Below, one piece after another: positions 44,401 through 51,446 of a DNA stretch of 64,000 nt. The notes beneath the pieces were generated by a model, which saw only the letters and a program-made list of their open reading frames with translations, searched no databases and was not told the DNA's origin. Positions within the stretch are counted from its first letter, which is position 1, and each line of letters opens with the position of its first letter. The DNA comes from Palsa-360 sp963719875 (GTDB taxonomy: Bacteria; Acidobacteriota; Terriglobia; Acidiferrales; UBA7541), in the NCBI GenBank assembly GCA_963719875.1, contig CAVRDJ010000002.1, positions 620,001 to 684,000 of the forward strand, read 5' to 3'. The translations under genes were made by a program, and so were the position numbers.

Positions 44401-44935
44401 TGGGCCGCAATTCGCGAGCGTTGTTCCCGGCGTGCCGCTCTATGAACACAATCCCATTCCCGGTATCACACTACCGGGCACTGTTCAGTGGCTCAATCCA
44501 GATGCCTTTATCTCGACCGTCGACCCGAGCCAACAGCAGCTCGCCAACGGGCGGATCGTGCCCGCAGGATCCTGCAATGGGGGAGATAGCCCACAAACCT
44601 GCCAGTTTGGGAATTTGGGTCGCAACGCTTTGCGCGGTCCTCAATTCTTCTGGAGCGACTTCTACCTCACGAAGTGGTTTCCCGTGACCGAGCGCGTGAA
44701 GCTGCGATTCGACGCTCAATTTTTCAATGTATTCAACCATCCGAATTTCGCGCTTCCGAGCAACGTGTTTGCCGGCATCCCCGGAAAGGTTTGCCCCGAT
44801 GGAACGCGCTGCACCCAAATTGGGTTCGGAGCGCTTACTTCCACGACTTCTCCGCCGACCGGCCTGCTGGGGGTCGGTTTGGGCGGCGATAGCACGCCGC
44901 GAATGATCGCGTTTCAAATGCGCATGGAGTTCTGA
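41402..44935 (+). CDS. Oar-like TonB-dependent outer-membrane receptor
   Basis: A 1,177-residue outer-membrane protein. ATG 41402 is followed by a signal sequence (LIVLSLTVLPVLILILRPGKAFA). Residues about 32-115 form a carboxypeptidase-regulatory-like beta domain (SAIVGQVSDASGAAVPGATV). A plug domain follows (SISEVTVNTLSYAVDQGRYG), then a long beta barrel ending in MRMEF with the terminal Phe required for assembly. Such proteins are greatly expanded in Acidobacteriota and import large substrates, often glycans or siderophores. No substrate can be assigned. Confidence 0.9.
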   Translation: MSRVIAARLIVLSLTVLPVLILILRPGKAFAQGETTSAIVGQVSDASGAAVPGATVTIRNTETGLQRIATTDDSGRFNFPQLKPGAYTVRVEAQGFDPQQNDAVSSGLGQKQTADFTLKIAQSKQTIEVNGETLVLNPENANTSTNLNAPALENLPNPGGDLTYPLQFAAGALINTAGSSNDFVGGTNGYGNVEFNGLPALSNGYIVDGLETNDPLTNLNSGLSTNLVLGLNSISEVTVNTLSYAVDQGRYGASQVDYVTKSGSNQFHGNLYELWNGSRLNAADYFTNAIPGRQKPGATVNHFGGSLGGPIIHNKLFFFFDSEWVRIALPIVTPTTVPTPAFQNYVLQQLPMGLPDPAHAGRFIYPPTPQSVPFYQKMFSLYGNTNGTPQPVLGCPLGVGGDGCANTQSVSHSSDDHEQVQTLRIDYDINEKNTTWFRLQADTGVQAAFTDPINSMFDSFSPQPLYSIAAGYTHVFSQNLVNYFNPAFSWYGSLFAPADFQKTLAAFPIVLQGTGANAFTTVGGLDNTWVQGRRASRLFINDNLAWSHGAHEFRFGTNTRILRLNDYDFGEGTVPTVTYNTLDQYIYGAAWTATKTFPTSTNEPFNFLNLDLYAQDTWKLTNKLTWTFGIRDTLNSNPLNPHQQIARLSSSFNSISHDVTQPLNAAIQTNLSNLFSSTPLAILQPRTAIAWQFEPKTVLRAGFGIFSDLLPGTVADLVGFNPPYVKTFQGGINGTVGGAAIAPGVPNSAVDATVAANQAFSVGFAQGLPSCASASAPCLPPVSMAAMPDGKLHAPYFMEWSLGLEHELGATGSLKAQYVGTRAVNQPYLTQVNGYQTVCPGCFAPFSFVNPTDPQRTGAIDPRFGAVTQFSTGANSHYDGLQLTAMKRIGHGLMGQINYTWSRCMDTVSNGGFLQFSAGGILSPLPGELARNSGPCDYDIRHNLNAQYVYQLPWKVRDRSVGFALNGWQVSGTVFWHSGIPFSVLSTPYSASGNGIVNGSGPQFASVVPGVPLYEHNPIPGITLPGTVQWLNPDAFISTVDPSQQQLANGRIVPAGSCNGGDSPQTCQFGNLGRNALRGPQFFWSDFYLTKWFPVTERVKLRFDAQFFNVFNHPNFALPSNVFAGIPGKVCPDGTRCTQIGFGALTSTTSPPTGLLGVGLGGDSTPRMIAFQMRMEF

Positions 44936-45111
44936 GATTTTTGGATCCTGACTGTTGTTTGCATCCCAACCGACAGGTGGCGGGTCATCAAGGAAACGAG
45001 TGAATACTTCATAGCGCCTCCCAGCGTCGCGGTGATCGCTTCCATTTGAAATCGCCATCGACGCCCTTCATTGCTTGTTAGTATCCTTGCTGGAGGAGGT
45101 GGGCCATTCCA

Positions 45112-46029
45112 TTGACGAGTCTCATTCTCCTCACCCTTCTGTCGGGAATTCCCGTTCAATCCTCTCCGACCGCATCGGTCAAGGCCAGTGGTCACACCTA
45201 CCAGCTGTATTGCGCTCAAGAGGGCGAATTGATTGTTGCGTCAGAAACGGGACTTTGCGAGAAAACGGAAGCCGGCGGAGTGCAGCGTTTCGAGATTCGC
45301 AACGAAGACGGGGAAGTACAGTTTTTTCAGGATGCGCTTGGCGGCAACCCATTCAGTTACGTGGGGATCTTCTCGTTTGCCAATGCGGGCAAAGAGATTC
45401 TTGACGTCGATACTTCGCATGACGAAATTCACGGGAACGGTCCGAAACCCGTGCACTTGATTTATTACTTTGACCCGACGCCTTCGGGCCTGGCGCCCTT
45501 CAACCCACCCTTGGTGGGCGTTGATGGCTTTGCACAACTGAGTACCGGCATCGCGCTGTCGCGAACCTTCAATGCGGGCTACTTTCAGTTTTCGGTCCTC
45601 CTTGATTTTGATGTGGCCACTCATCGCATCGAGATTTTGCCGGACCAGATTGCGTTTTCCGCCTTTGCTCCTCCCGGCCGGGAGAAATCAGGGCCTTCGC
45701 AGGCATCGGGCGAAATCAAAATGTTCAGCAATCATGATAGTGGCTCTCCCAAAACGGACTTCCGGATAGCTCCAGGACACATGGTGACTTGGTGGCAGTC
45801 GGTCAGCCTCGTTGAGAAACCGACCTCAGGTCAAGTTGTGACGATTCTCGCGGCTTGGGCGCCTGCATCCTTGCGACCGGCTGATAACGCGCCGGAGGGA
45901 GTGCAGATGGTCTACTACGACTGGAACAATCTCTGGCTTCAAATTCAGGTGGAGGAACACACGGGCTGGATAAAAGGAACCCGCAGTTTTCGTGCGCTTG
46001 GTCTGGAGATGACGAACGCGCAGCATTAG
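45112..46029 (+). CDS. Secreted hypothetical protein, 305 residues
   Basis: It starts at TTG 45112, with GGAGGAGGT 11 bases upstream. A short signal sequence (LILLTLLSGIPVQ) precedes a beta-rich body (ELIVASETGLCEKTEAGG, EIRNEDGEVQFFQ). A terminator follows 50 bases after the stop. No family is recognised. It is probably an exported protein, possibly linked to the upstream TonB receptor, but only position supports this. Confidence 0.68.
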   Translation: MTSLILLTLLSGIPVQSSPTASVKASGHTYQLYCAQEGELIVASETGLCEKTEAGGVQRFEIRNEDGEVQFFQDALGGNPFSYVGIFSFANAGKEILDVDTSHDEIHGNGPKPVHLIYYFDPTPSGLAPFNPPLVGVDGFAQLSTGIALSRTFNAGYFQFSVLLDFDVATHRIEILPDQIAFSAFAPPGREKSGPSQASGEIKMFSNHDSGSPKTDFRIAPGHMVTWWQSVSLVEKPTSGQVVTILAAWAPASLRPADNAPEGVQMVYYDWNNLWLQIQVEEHTGWIKGTRSFRALGLEMTNAQH

Positions 46030-46080
46030 AAGCGTTCCGGCGATCCGTCCGTGGTTAGCGCATGTTAAGTGAGTCTCTGA

Positions 46081-46103
46081 GACCCGCGCCTGTCGGGTTT
46101 TTT
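46081..46103 (+). terminator. Rho-independent terminator
   Basis: ACCCG, 7-base loop, CGGGT, then six T (46098-46103); 52 bases after the stop of the secreted protein gene. Confidence 0.75.
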
Positions 46104-46334
46104 CCTCCTCATTTGAGTGTTAGCACTTTCGCAAAACAACATGAACGAGGTAATGTTGTGCGAATTGACGCACCCTAGGAGTTCCGTAACTTATTCGCAG
46201 GCATGCTCGCTTCGCCTCATTCCACAACAGAGGCTGAGTCACCCACAATTTGTGCCGCCGCGTTGGGCATTACTCAGTGATCGAAACTCTCACTAATCGG
46301 GCAAAAGCGCATCGTCTTAGGATAAACTGGCCAA

Positions 46335-47174
46335 ATGGGACACCAAACGCGGAGGCGGCTGCTTCCTCTTCTGCTGGCTCTTTCCGTCTTGCTGGGCTTC
46401 GAGGCAAGAACTGCCTCGGGACAGGAAAGTGGTACTGCTGCTCCACCGGATTCAACACAGAATACTTCGGCAGGCCAGCAAGGCTCCATCAAGACCGGCC
46501 GAACTGTGTCACTGCGAATGTTGCCCGGCAACATCCTGGAAGACCAGAAAGAAATCTTTTTATTTCCGAAAGATCTGGCGAAAGGAAAACACTGGTGGCC
46601 CACCATCGGCGTGCTGGGAGTGACTTCGGCGCTGGTGGCTTCGGATCCGTATACGGCGCCGGCGTTTCGCACGACGACCAGGCTCAGCGGATTCAATCGT
46701 GACCTCAGCGCCGTCAACACAGCAGCGTTCATTGCTGCCGTGCCCGCCGCAATGTATGGCGTGGGTTGGCTGCGCAAAAATTCGTATGCGAAAGAGACGG
46801 CGCTTTTGGCGGGAGAAGCCGTTACCGATGGATTCCTGCTCGACATTCCGTTCAAGGGGATCACGGGACGAAAGCTGCCGCTCAATTACACGGGAAATGG
46901 GCCGTATTCGGACAGTTTTTTCAATGGACCGCACAATCCGATTAATTCCGGTGGATTTTATTCGGTTCATGCCTTTGCGGCAACCTCGGTCGCGACAGTC
47001 ATCGCTCAACGATACCGAAAGCATCGCTGGGTACCCTTTGTGGCGTATGGATTGGCCGGAGCCATCTGCTTTTCGAGAATCTCAAGGAGCGAGCATTTCC
47101 CAAGCGATGTTTTTCTTGGCGCGGCGATGGGATTTGTGATTTCAAAATACGCCGTGCTGCCCGCCCGGAATTGA
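46335..47174 (+). CDS. PAP2-family phosphatase
   Basis: A 279-residue exported protein: signal-like start (LLPLLLALSVLLGFEARTASG), then a PAP2 domain with four or five hydrophobic segments. Motif 1 is degenerate (KGITGRKLP in place of KX6RP). Motif 2 is YSVHAFAATS, keeping the catalytic His but not the PSGH Gly. Motif 3 (SRISRSEHFPSD) is complete. It would remove phosphate from a lipid such as undecaprenyl pyrophosphate or phosphatidic acid. The altered motif 1 may lower or shift activity. Confidence 0.8.
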   Translation: MGHQTRRRLLPLLLALSVLLGFEARTASGQESGTAAPPDSTQNTSAGQQGSIKTGRTVSLRMLPGNILEDQKEIFLFPKDLAKGKHWWPTIGVLGVTSALVASDPYTAPAFRTTTRLSGFNRDLSAVNTAAFIAAVPAAMYGVGWLRKNSYAKETALLAGEAVTDGFLLDIPFKGITGRKLPLNYTGNGPYSDSFFNGPHNPINSGGFYSVHAFAATSVATVIAQRYRKHRWVPFVAYGLAGAICFSRISRSEHFPSDVFLGAAMGFVISKYAVLPARN

Positions 47175-47352
47175 AATCGAGTTCCCCAAGTCACTTCAAG
47201 CGAACAACAGGCATGCGTCTCCTACGCGTAAACGGAGATGCACCCTTGTTCTTCGGGCAGCCTGAAAAGGACATTGCAGGCGTCGGTTGGGGACGCGTGG
47301 AAACTTTAACGGCAGTTTGCGTCAGTACGACGAGCGCAGCAGCAGTGCAGGC

Positions 47353-48108
47353 CTAGCTTGCGGGGAATATCTCCTCGAAGGAATTGACCACGTGGTGCGC
47401 GCCTGCAATCCGCTCCGTGGACTCCGTCCGGACACACAGCATCGTCCGCATCCCGGCGTCGCGGGCTGCGTCCAACTCTTTCGCAACGTCGGAAATGAAC
47501 AGAATGTTCGGCGACTCCAGCGCGAGCGTCTGGGCAATTCGCAGATAACTTCCCGGCGCGTTCTTGGGGCCGGTGGTGGTGTCAAAGTAGGCGCGGAGGA
47601 AGCCGGTCAAATCTCCGGCGGCCGTACTGCCAAAGAGCAGCTTCTGCGCGAGCACGCTGCCGGAGGAAAAAATGCAGATGATCTTTCCCTGGCGCGACCA
47701 GCGAGCCAGGGCCGCCGGCACTTCGGGATACACTTCGCCGCGCAAGTCACCCGTGCGATAACCTTCTTGCCAGATTTTCCCTTGAAGCGATTTTAGGGCG
47801 GAGCACTTGCTGTCGCGGTCGATTAACCAGGCGCCATAGGCGGCCGCCGACGCTAGCTCAGTGCTCGGAGAATCATCCACCCACCGGGGCGGGTTAAGTT
47901 TTTCGGCGGCGTCGGCACGGTGCTGCATGCGCAGGGCAGCAACGTCTTCACGAATGCCAGGCTCATTTTCGTGCTCCTGCAGGAATTGCTCCAATCTCTG
48001 GCGGGCGTATGGAAACAGTGTCCTGAAGACGAAATCGATGGGAGTAGTCGTGCCTTCGATGTCCAGTAGGATGGCTTGAATCGAGTTTCCGCCGGGCGGG
48101 ACCGCCAA
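47353..48108 (-). CDS. mtnC: Enolase-phosphatase E1 of methionine salvage
   Basis: A 251-residue HAD-type enzyme that enolises and dephosphorylates 2,3-diketo-5-methylthiopentyl-1-phosphate. The HAD motif 1 is LLDIEGTTTPIDF, motif 2 is CIFSSGSVLAQKLLF, and the motif 3/4 region is GPKNAPGSYLRIA followed by ILFISDVAKELDAA. It starts at TTG 48108, 2 bases after mtnD, so it is co-translated with it. Last gene of the mtnB-mtnD-mtnC operon. Confidence 0.93.
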   Translation of the reverse strand: MAVPPGGNSIQAILLDIEGTTTPIDFVFRTLFPYARQRLEQFLQEHENEPGIREDVAALRMQHRADAAEKLNPPRWVDDSPSTELASAAAYGAWLIDRDSKCSALKSLQGKIWQEGYRTGDLRGEVYPEVPAALARWSRQGKIICIFSSGSVLAQKLLFGSTAAGDLTGFLRAYFDTTTGPKNAPGSYLRIAQTLALESPNILFISDVAKELDAARDAGMRTMLCVRTESTERIAGAHHVVNSFEEIFPAS

Positions 48109-48110
48109 CG

Positions 48111-48677
48111 CTAGCTAACCGCCGGGGGAGCGGGAATGTAGGTTGGTCCGAAGCAAACCGGTTCGTAACCCCGATCGGCGCCACTCCCGGTGTAGTGCGG
48201 CGTCCAACCGGCGGGATCCTGGAAAAGACGAATCGCGCGAATGCACCGGTCGGAGCACAGATCGAACCAATGGTGAGTCCCCAGCGGCACTCGAATCAGG
48301 TCTCCCGCGCCCACCTCGATCGCGACCACCGGCCCCTGTTTGGGATGAATGTGAAACACACCCCTGCCCGCAAGGATGAAGCGAATTTCGTCCTCATCGT
48401 GCCAATGTTCGACGTTGAATCGTGTCAGCATGGCGTCCAGCCCCGGCGTCTTCGGATTGACGTCGATGACATCCGCAGTAACATATCCGCCGCGCGCCTT
48501 GAGCTCTTCGAGTTTGGGCGCGTAAGCCGCAAGGATTTCCTCGGCGCTGGCGCCGGGTGCCAGCGATACGCTCGGCTCCCAACGTTCGTATTCAATGCCC
48601 ATATTGGCGAGGTAACGCGTGATTTCTCCCTCCTCGCTCAGGGAACGCTTCTCGTCCGGAATTCTAAGAAGAGCCAT
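48111..48677 (-). CDS. mtnD: Acireductone dioxygenase
   Basis: A 188-residue cupin of methionine salvage that oxidises acireductone to the keto-acid of methionine. Metal ligands are visible in HWHDEDEIRFIL (His-x-His, Glu) and in the later GTHHWFDL. It starts at ATG 48677 with AAGGAG upstream. It lies 52 bases after mtnB and directly before mtnC. Confidence 0.94.
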   Translation of the reverse strand: MALLRIPDEKRSLSEEGEITRYLANMGIEYERWEPSVSLAPGASAEEILAAYAPKLEELKARGGYVTADVIDVNPKTPGLDAMLTRFNVEHWHDEDEIRFILAGRGVFHIHPKQGPVVAIEVGAGDLIRVPLGTHHWFDLCSDRCIRAIRLFQDPAGWTPHYTGSGADRGYEPVCFGPTYIPAPPAVS

Positions 48678-48729
48678 TGGGATGCACTCCTTACCCGCAT
48701 CCGGAAAAATTGATGCGGAACGCCGCCCA

Positions 48730-49410
48730 TTATACTCCGTTTCGGGACCGGCCCAGTATTTCCAAAAGAAACTCCAGGACTTCTGCATGCCGCTTGGCTT
48801 CGGCCAGGTTCCGACCCCAGGTGTAAAGTCCATGGCGGCGAAGCAGGAATCCGTGAACGGCGGTGTCGCGTTTCAGCAGGGCCTGGACTTGCTCAGACAG
48901 TTGAGCGATGTCCTGGGAATTCTCAAAGATCGGAAGAATTTCGCGATGCTCATGCGTGTGGACATCGCGCAGGCCCTTGAGCATCTCGAATCCTTCAAGC
49001 GCCACGGCGCCATCGGCCGAGAAAACGTCGGAAAGTACGGTGCTCCACAGCGAATGCGTATGTAGCACTGCGCCGGCCCCGCGGGTGCGCACGATCGCAA
49101 GGTGGATTCCCGTCTCCGCCGAGGGCAGCCCCTTCCCGCGGACCACGCGCGCCGCCCCGTCAATTTCCAGGAATTGTTCCGGGGAGAGCGCGCCTTTATC
49201 CAATCCCGTGGGCGTAATCGCCAGACGCAGTGGCCGCTCGCTCACTACCGCGCTGAAATTTCCGCTCGTTCCAAACACCCATCCGCGTTGATAGAAACTC
49301 CTTCCGATCTCCGCAAGCGAGTCAGCCACATTTTGAAAGCGAGCGCCTGAATCATTCCGGCGGGAACGTCGAGGCGAATTCCTTGTAGAGCGTTTCCTGG
49401 CAGCGGACAT
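48730..49410 (-). CDS. mtnB: Methylthioribulose-1-phosphate dehydratase
   Basis: A 226-residue class II aldolase-fold enzyme of methionine salvage. The zinc ligands lie in VLHTHSLWS and in the downstream GFLLRRHGLYTWG. TSGNFSA and TPTGLDKG are the usual substrate stretches. I start it at ATG 49410; the longer open frame upstream runs into an intergenic repeat. A very basic N-terminal 20 residues (RKRSTRNSPRRSRR) is unusual, so the true start may be slightly downstream. Confidence 0.92.
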   Translation of the reverse strand: MSAARKRSTRNSPRRSRRNDSGARFQNVADSLAEIGRSFYQRGWVFGTSGNFSAVVSERPLRLAITPTGLDKGALSPEQFLEIDGAARVVRGKGLPSAETGIHLAIVRTRGAGAVLHTHSLWSTVLSDVFSADGAVALEGFEMLKGLRDVHTHEHREILPIFENSQDIAQLSEQVQALLKRDTAVHGFLLRRHGLYTWGRNLAEAKRHAEVLEFLLEILGRSRNGV

Positions 49411-49518
49411 GGATCGGATTATCGCATGCCCAAGCTGCCCACAAAATCCTGAATGTGCCTCAATTTGGCGATGGCACTTTAAGATTACGCAGATCGGGCC
49501 GCGGAAAAAGTAATTTAT

Positions 49519-49620
49519 TTTGTCATTCCGAAGTCGCCTCGGCGACTGAGGAATCTCTCTTGGGTTTAGAGGCAAGAACAGAGAGATTCCTCGGCGCGCA
49601 GCGCGCCTCGGAATGACAAA
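49519..49620. repeat. Long inverted repeat, TTTGTCATTCCGA family
   Basis: Arms at 49519-49560 and 49580-49620 begin TTTGTCATTCCGA and end TCGGAATGACAAA, each with its own inner hairpin (GTCGCC/GGCGAC; GGCGCGC/GCGCGCC). It lies between the divergent mtnB and permease genes. Confidence 0.75.
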
Positions 49621-49781
49621 ATTTTGAGTTTTTCCGCAAGCCAAGATGCCCGCCTGAAGGCGAGCGCTACATAACCAATCCCGAGTTCCCCGGTAAATTA
49701 TCTTCGCTCGGCGAAGCCACCTGTAGTATCAAGTGCGCCAGCACGCCCTCTTTCCGCGCGGGCAGATGGAGACAAAAAAAC

Positions 49782-51332
49782 ATGGCCACAGGCTATCGCT
49801 GGTTCCGGGCGGGGGACCTGAACGGCTTTTTCGCGCTGATGTTCGACAATGTGGCGAATCTCGTGATTCTTGCCAGCATTCTGACCGGGGCATTCGGTTT
49901 CCCATCGTCGATCGTTCTGTACCGGATGGTTCCCGGCACCGCCATTGGCGTGCTTGCCGGCGATCTCTTTTACGCATGGATGGCGGGCCGCTTGGCCAAA
50001 AAGACGGGCCGCGACGATGTGACGGCGATGCCTCTCGGTCTGAACGCTCCCAGCATTTTCGGAATGTCATTCGGCGTTTTGGGTCCAGCGTATCTGGCGA
50101 CTCACGACGCGTATCTGGCGTGGAAGATGGGGATGGCCGTGACGGTTCTTGTGGGAGTGTTCAAGATTGCGCTCTCGTTTTTTGGCAATGCTGTTCGGCG
50201 GGCCCTGCCGCGAGCCGCGCTCTTAGGTTCCATCGGAGGAGCGGGCTTGGCGCTGATTGCGCTGTTGCCGATGCTGAAAATGTACGCCGACCCGATTCCG
50301 GGTTTGCTGGCATTCGGCGTCATCCTGGTTTCGCTGGTGGGCAACGTGAAGATACCGGGGAAAGTGCCGGGTGCGCTTGCCTCCGCGCTGGTGGGCATCG
50401 CCGCGTTTCATCTTCTCCGCGCGGTACACATCATGAGTCCACTCGTCGCGGCCCCGACAGGAAGTTCCGCGGCGTTCCATTTAGCCTTCCCGTGGCCAAC
50501 CTTGGCGTTCCTCGGCGGCATTTCGCTCGCATGGGTTTACCTGCCGATCATTTTGCCATTTTCCCTGGCGACCGTGGTGGGTGGAATCGACAATACCGAA
50601 AGTGCCGCGGCCGCGGGAGATGTATATGACACGCGCGCCATCCTGCTTACCGAAGGCTTCTGCACGTTGTTGGCAGGCCTCTGCGGAGGGGTCGTGGAGA
50701 GCACGCCCTACATCGGTCATCCGGCCTACAAAGCGATGGGCGCCGGCTCGGGCTACGTGGTTTTGACCGGCTTGTTCATAGGATTCGGGGGAATCCTCGG
50801 GTATCTGCCGTTCTTCGTGGCGTGGATTCCGGCGGCAGCGATTGCGCCGATCCTCGTCTACATAGGTCTCGAAGTCATTTCCCAAGCCTTTTTAGCGACC
50901 CCTGCGCGCCACGGCTTGGCGGTTGCAGTCTCGCTTCTGCCTTCTCTCGCATTTCTGATTGCGCTCGAAGTGACTGCCGCGCTGGGCGCCGTAGGAGCGC
51001 ACGTAACGCAGTTGACCGGCGACGTTGCCGAAACGGTCCGCACGGTGATCCTGCTGGGCAATGGTTTCATCATTTCGGCGTTGATATGGGGAGCGGCCAC
51101 GGCCGAGCTTCTCGATCGCCGCTTCGCACGCAGCGCGTGGTGCCTGGTCGTGGGGGCGTTGGCTTGCCTGTTTGGAGTCATCCACTCGCCCGCGGCAGAA
51201 GGGACGTTTGTCCTGCCCTGGCGCGCGGGTTCGCCGCTGCCCTGGCACTTTGCGTTCGGCTACCTGGGCGCGGCGTCGGTGGTATTCATCTCGAAGTTTT
51301 TCCCGAACGGAGATCCGGTGCCTGATCATTGA
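49782..51332 (+). CDS. NCS2-like purine/xanthine permease
   Basis: A 516-residue inner-membrane protein with about 12-14 hydrophobic segments. It shares the NCS2/AzgA-type layout: MFDNVANLVILASILTGAFGFP at the N-terminus, TAMPLGLNAPSIFGM, and the later GIDNTESAAAAGD and GGVVESTPYIGHPAYKAMG, which match the substrate-site and NAT-like stretches of purine permeases. It starts at ATG 49782 after GGAGAC. It is divergent from mtnB, so it may import purines or a methylthioadenosine-related compound; that link is inference. Confidence 0.78.
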   Translation: MATGYRWFRAGDLNGFFALMFDNVANLVILASILTGAFGFPSSIVLYRMVPGTAIGVLAGDLFYAWMAGRLAKKTGRDDVTAMPLGLNAPSIFGMSFGVLGPAYLATHDAYLAWKMGMAVTVLVGVFKIALSFFGNAVRRALPRAALLGSIGGAGLALIALLPMLKMYADPIPGLLAFGVILVSLVGNVKIPGKVPGALASALVGIAAFHLLRAVHIMSPLVAAPTGSSAAFHLAFPWPTLAFLGGISLAWVYLPIILPFSLATVVGGIDNTESAAAAGDVYDTRAILLTEGFCTLLAGLCGGVVESTPYIGHPAYKAMGAGSGYVVLTGLFIGFGGILGYLPFFVAWIPAAAIAPILVYIGLEVISQAFLATPARHGLAVAVSLLPSLAFLIALEVTAALGAVGAHVTQLTGDVAETVRTVILLGNGFIISALIWGAATAELLDRRFARSAWCLVVGALACLFGVIHSPAAEGTFVLPWRAGSPLPWHFAFGYLGAASVVFISKFFPNGDPVPDH

Positions 51333-51372
51333 GCGCACAATTTCCAGAACGCAGCTGTAGCAAATGAATTAG

Positions 51373-51446
51373 AGTGGCGCAGGCTTCAGCCTGTGGGGGT
51401 TCGTCCTTGCAAGGACCAAACCCCGCAGGCTGAAGCCTGCGCCACT
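51373..51446. repeat. Long inverted repeat, family A copy 2
   Basis: Arms at 51373-51401 and 51419-51446. It shares its ends (AGTGGCGCA; TGCGCCACT) and loop (GTCCTTGCAAGGACC-like) with copy 1 at 35913-35987, with matched changes on both arms. It ends one base before the stop codon of the thioredoxin-domain gene. Confidence 0.8.
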
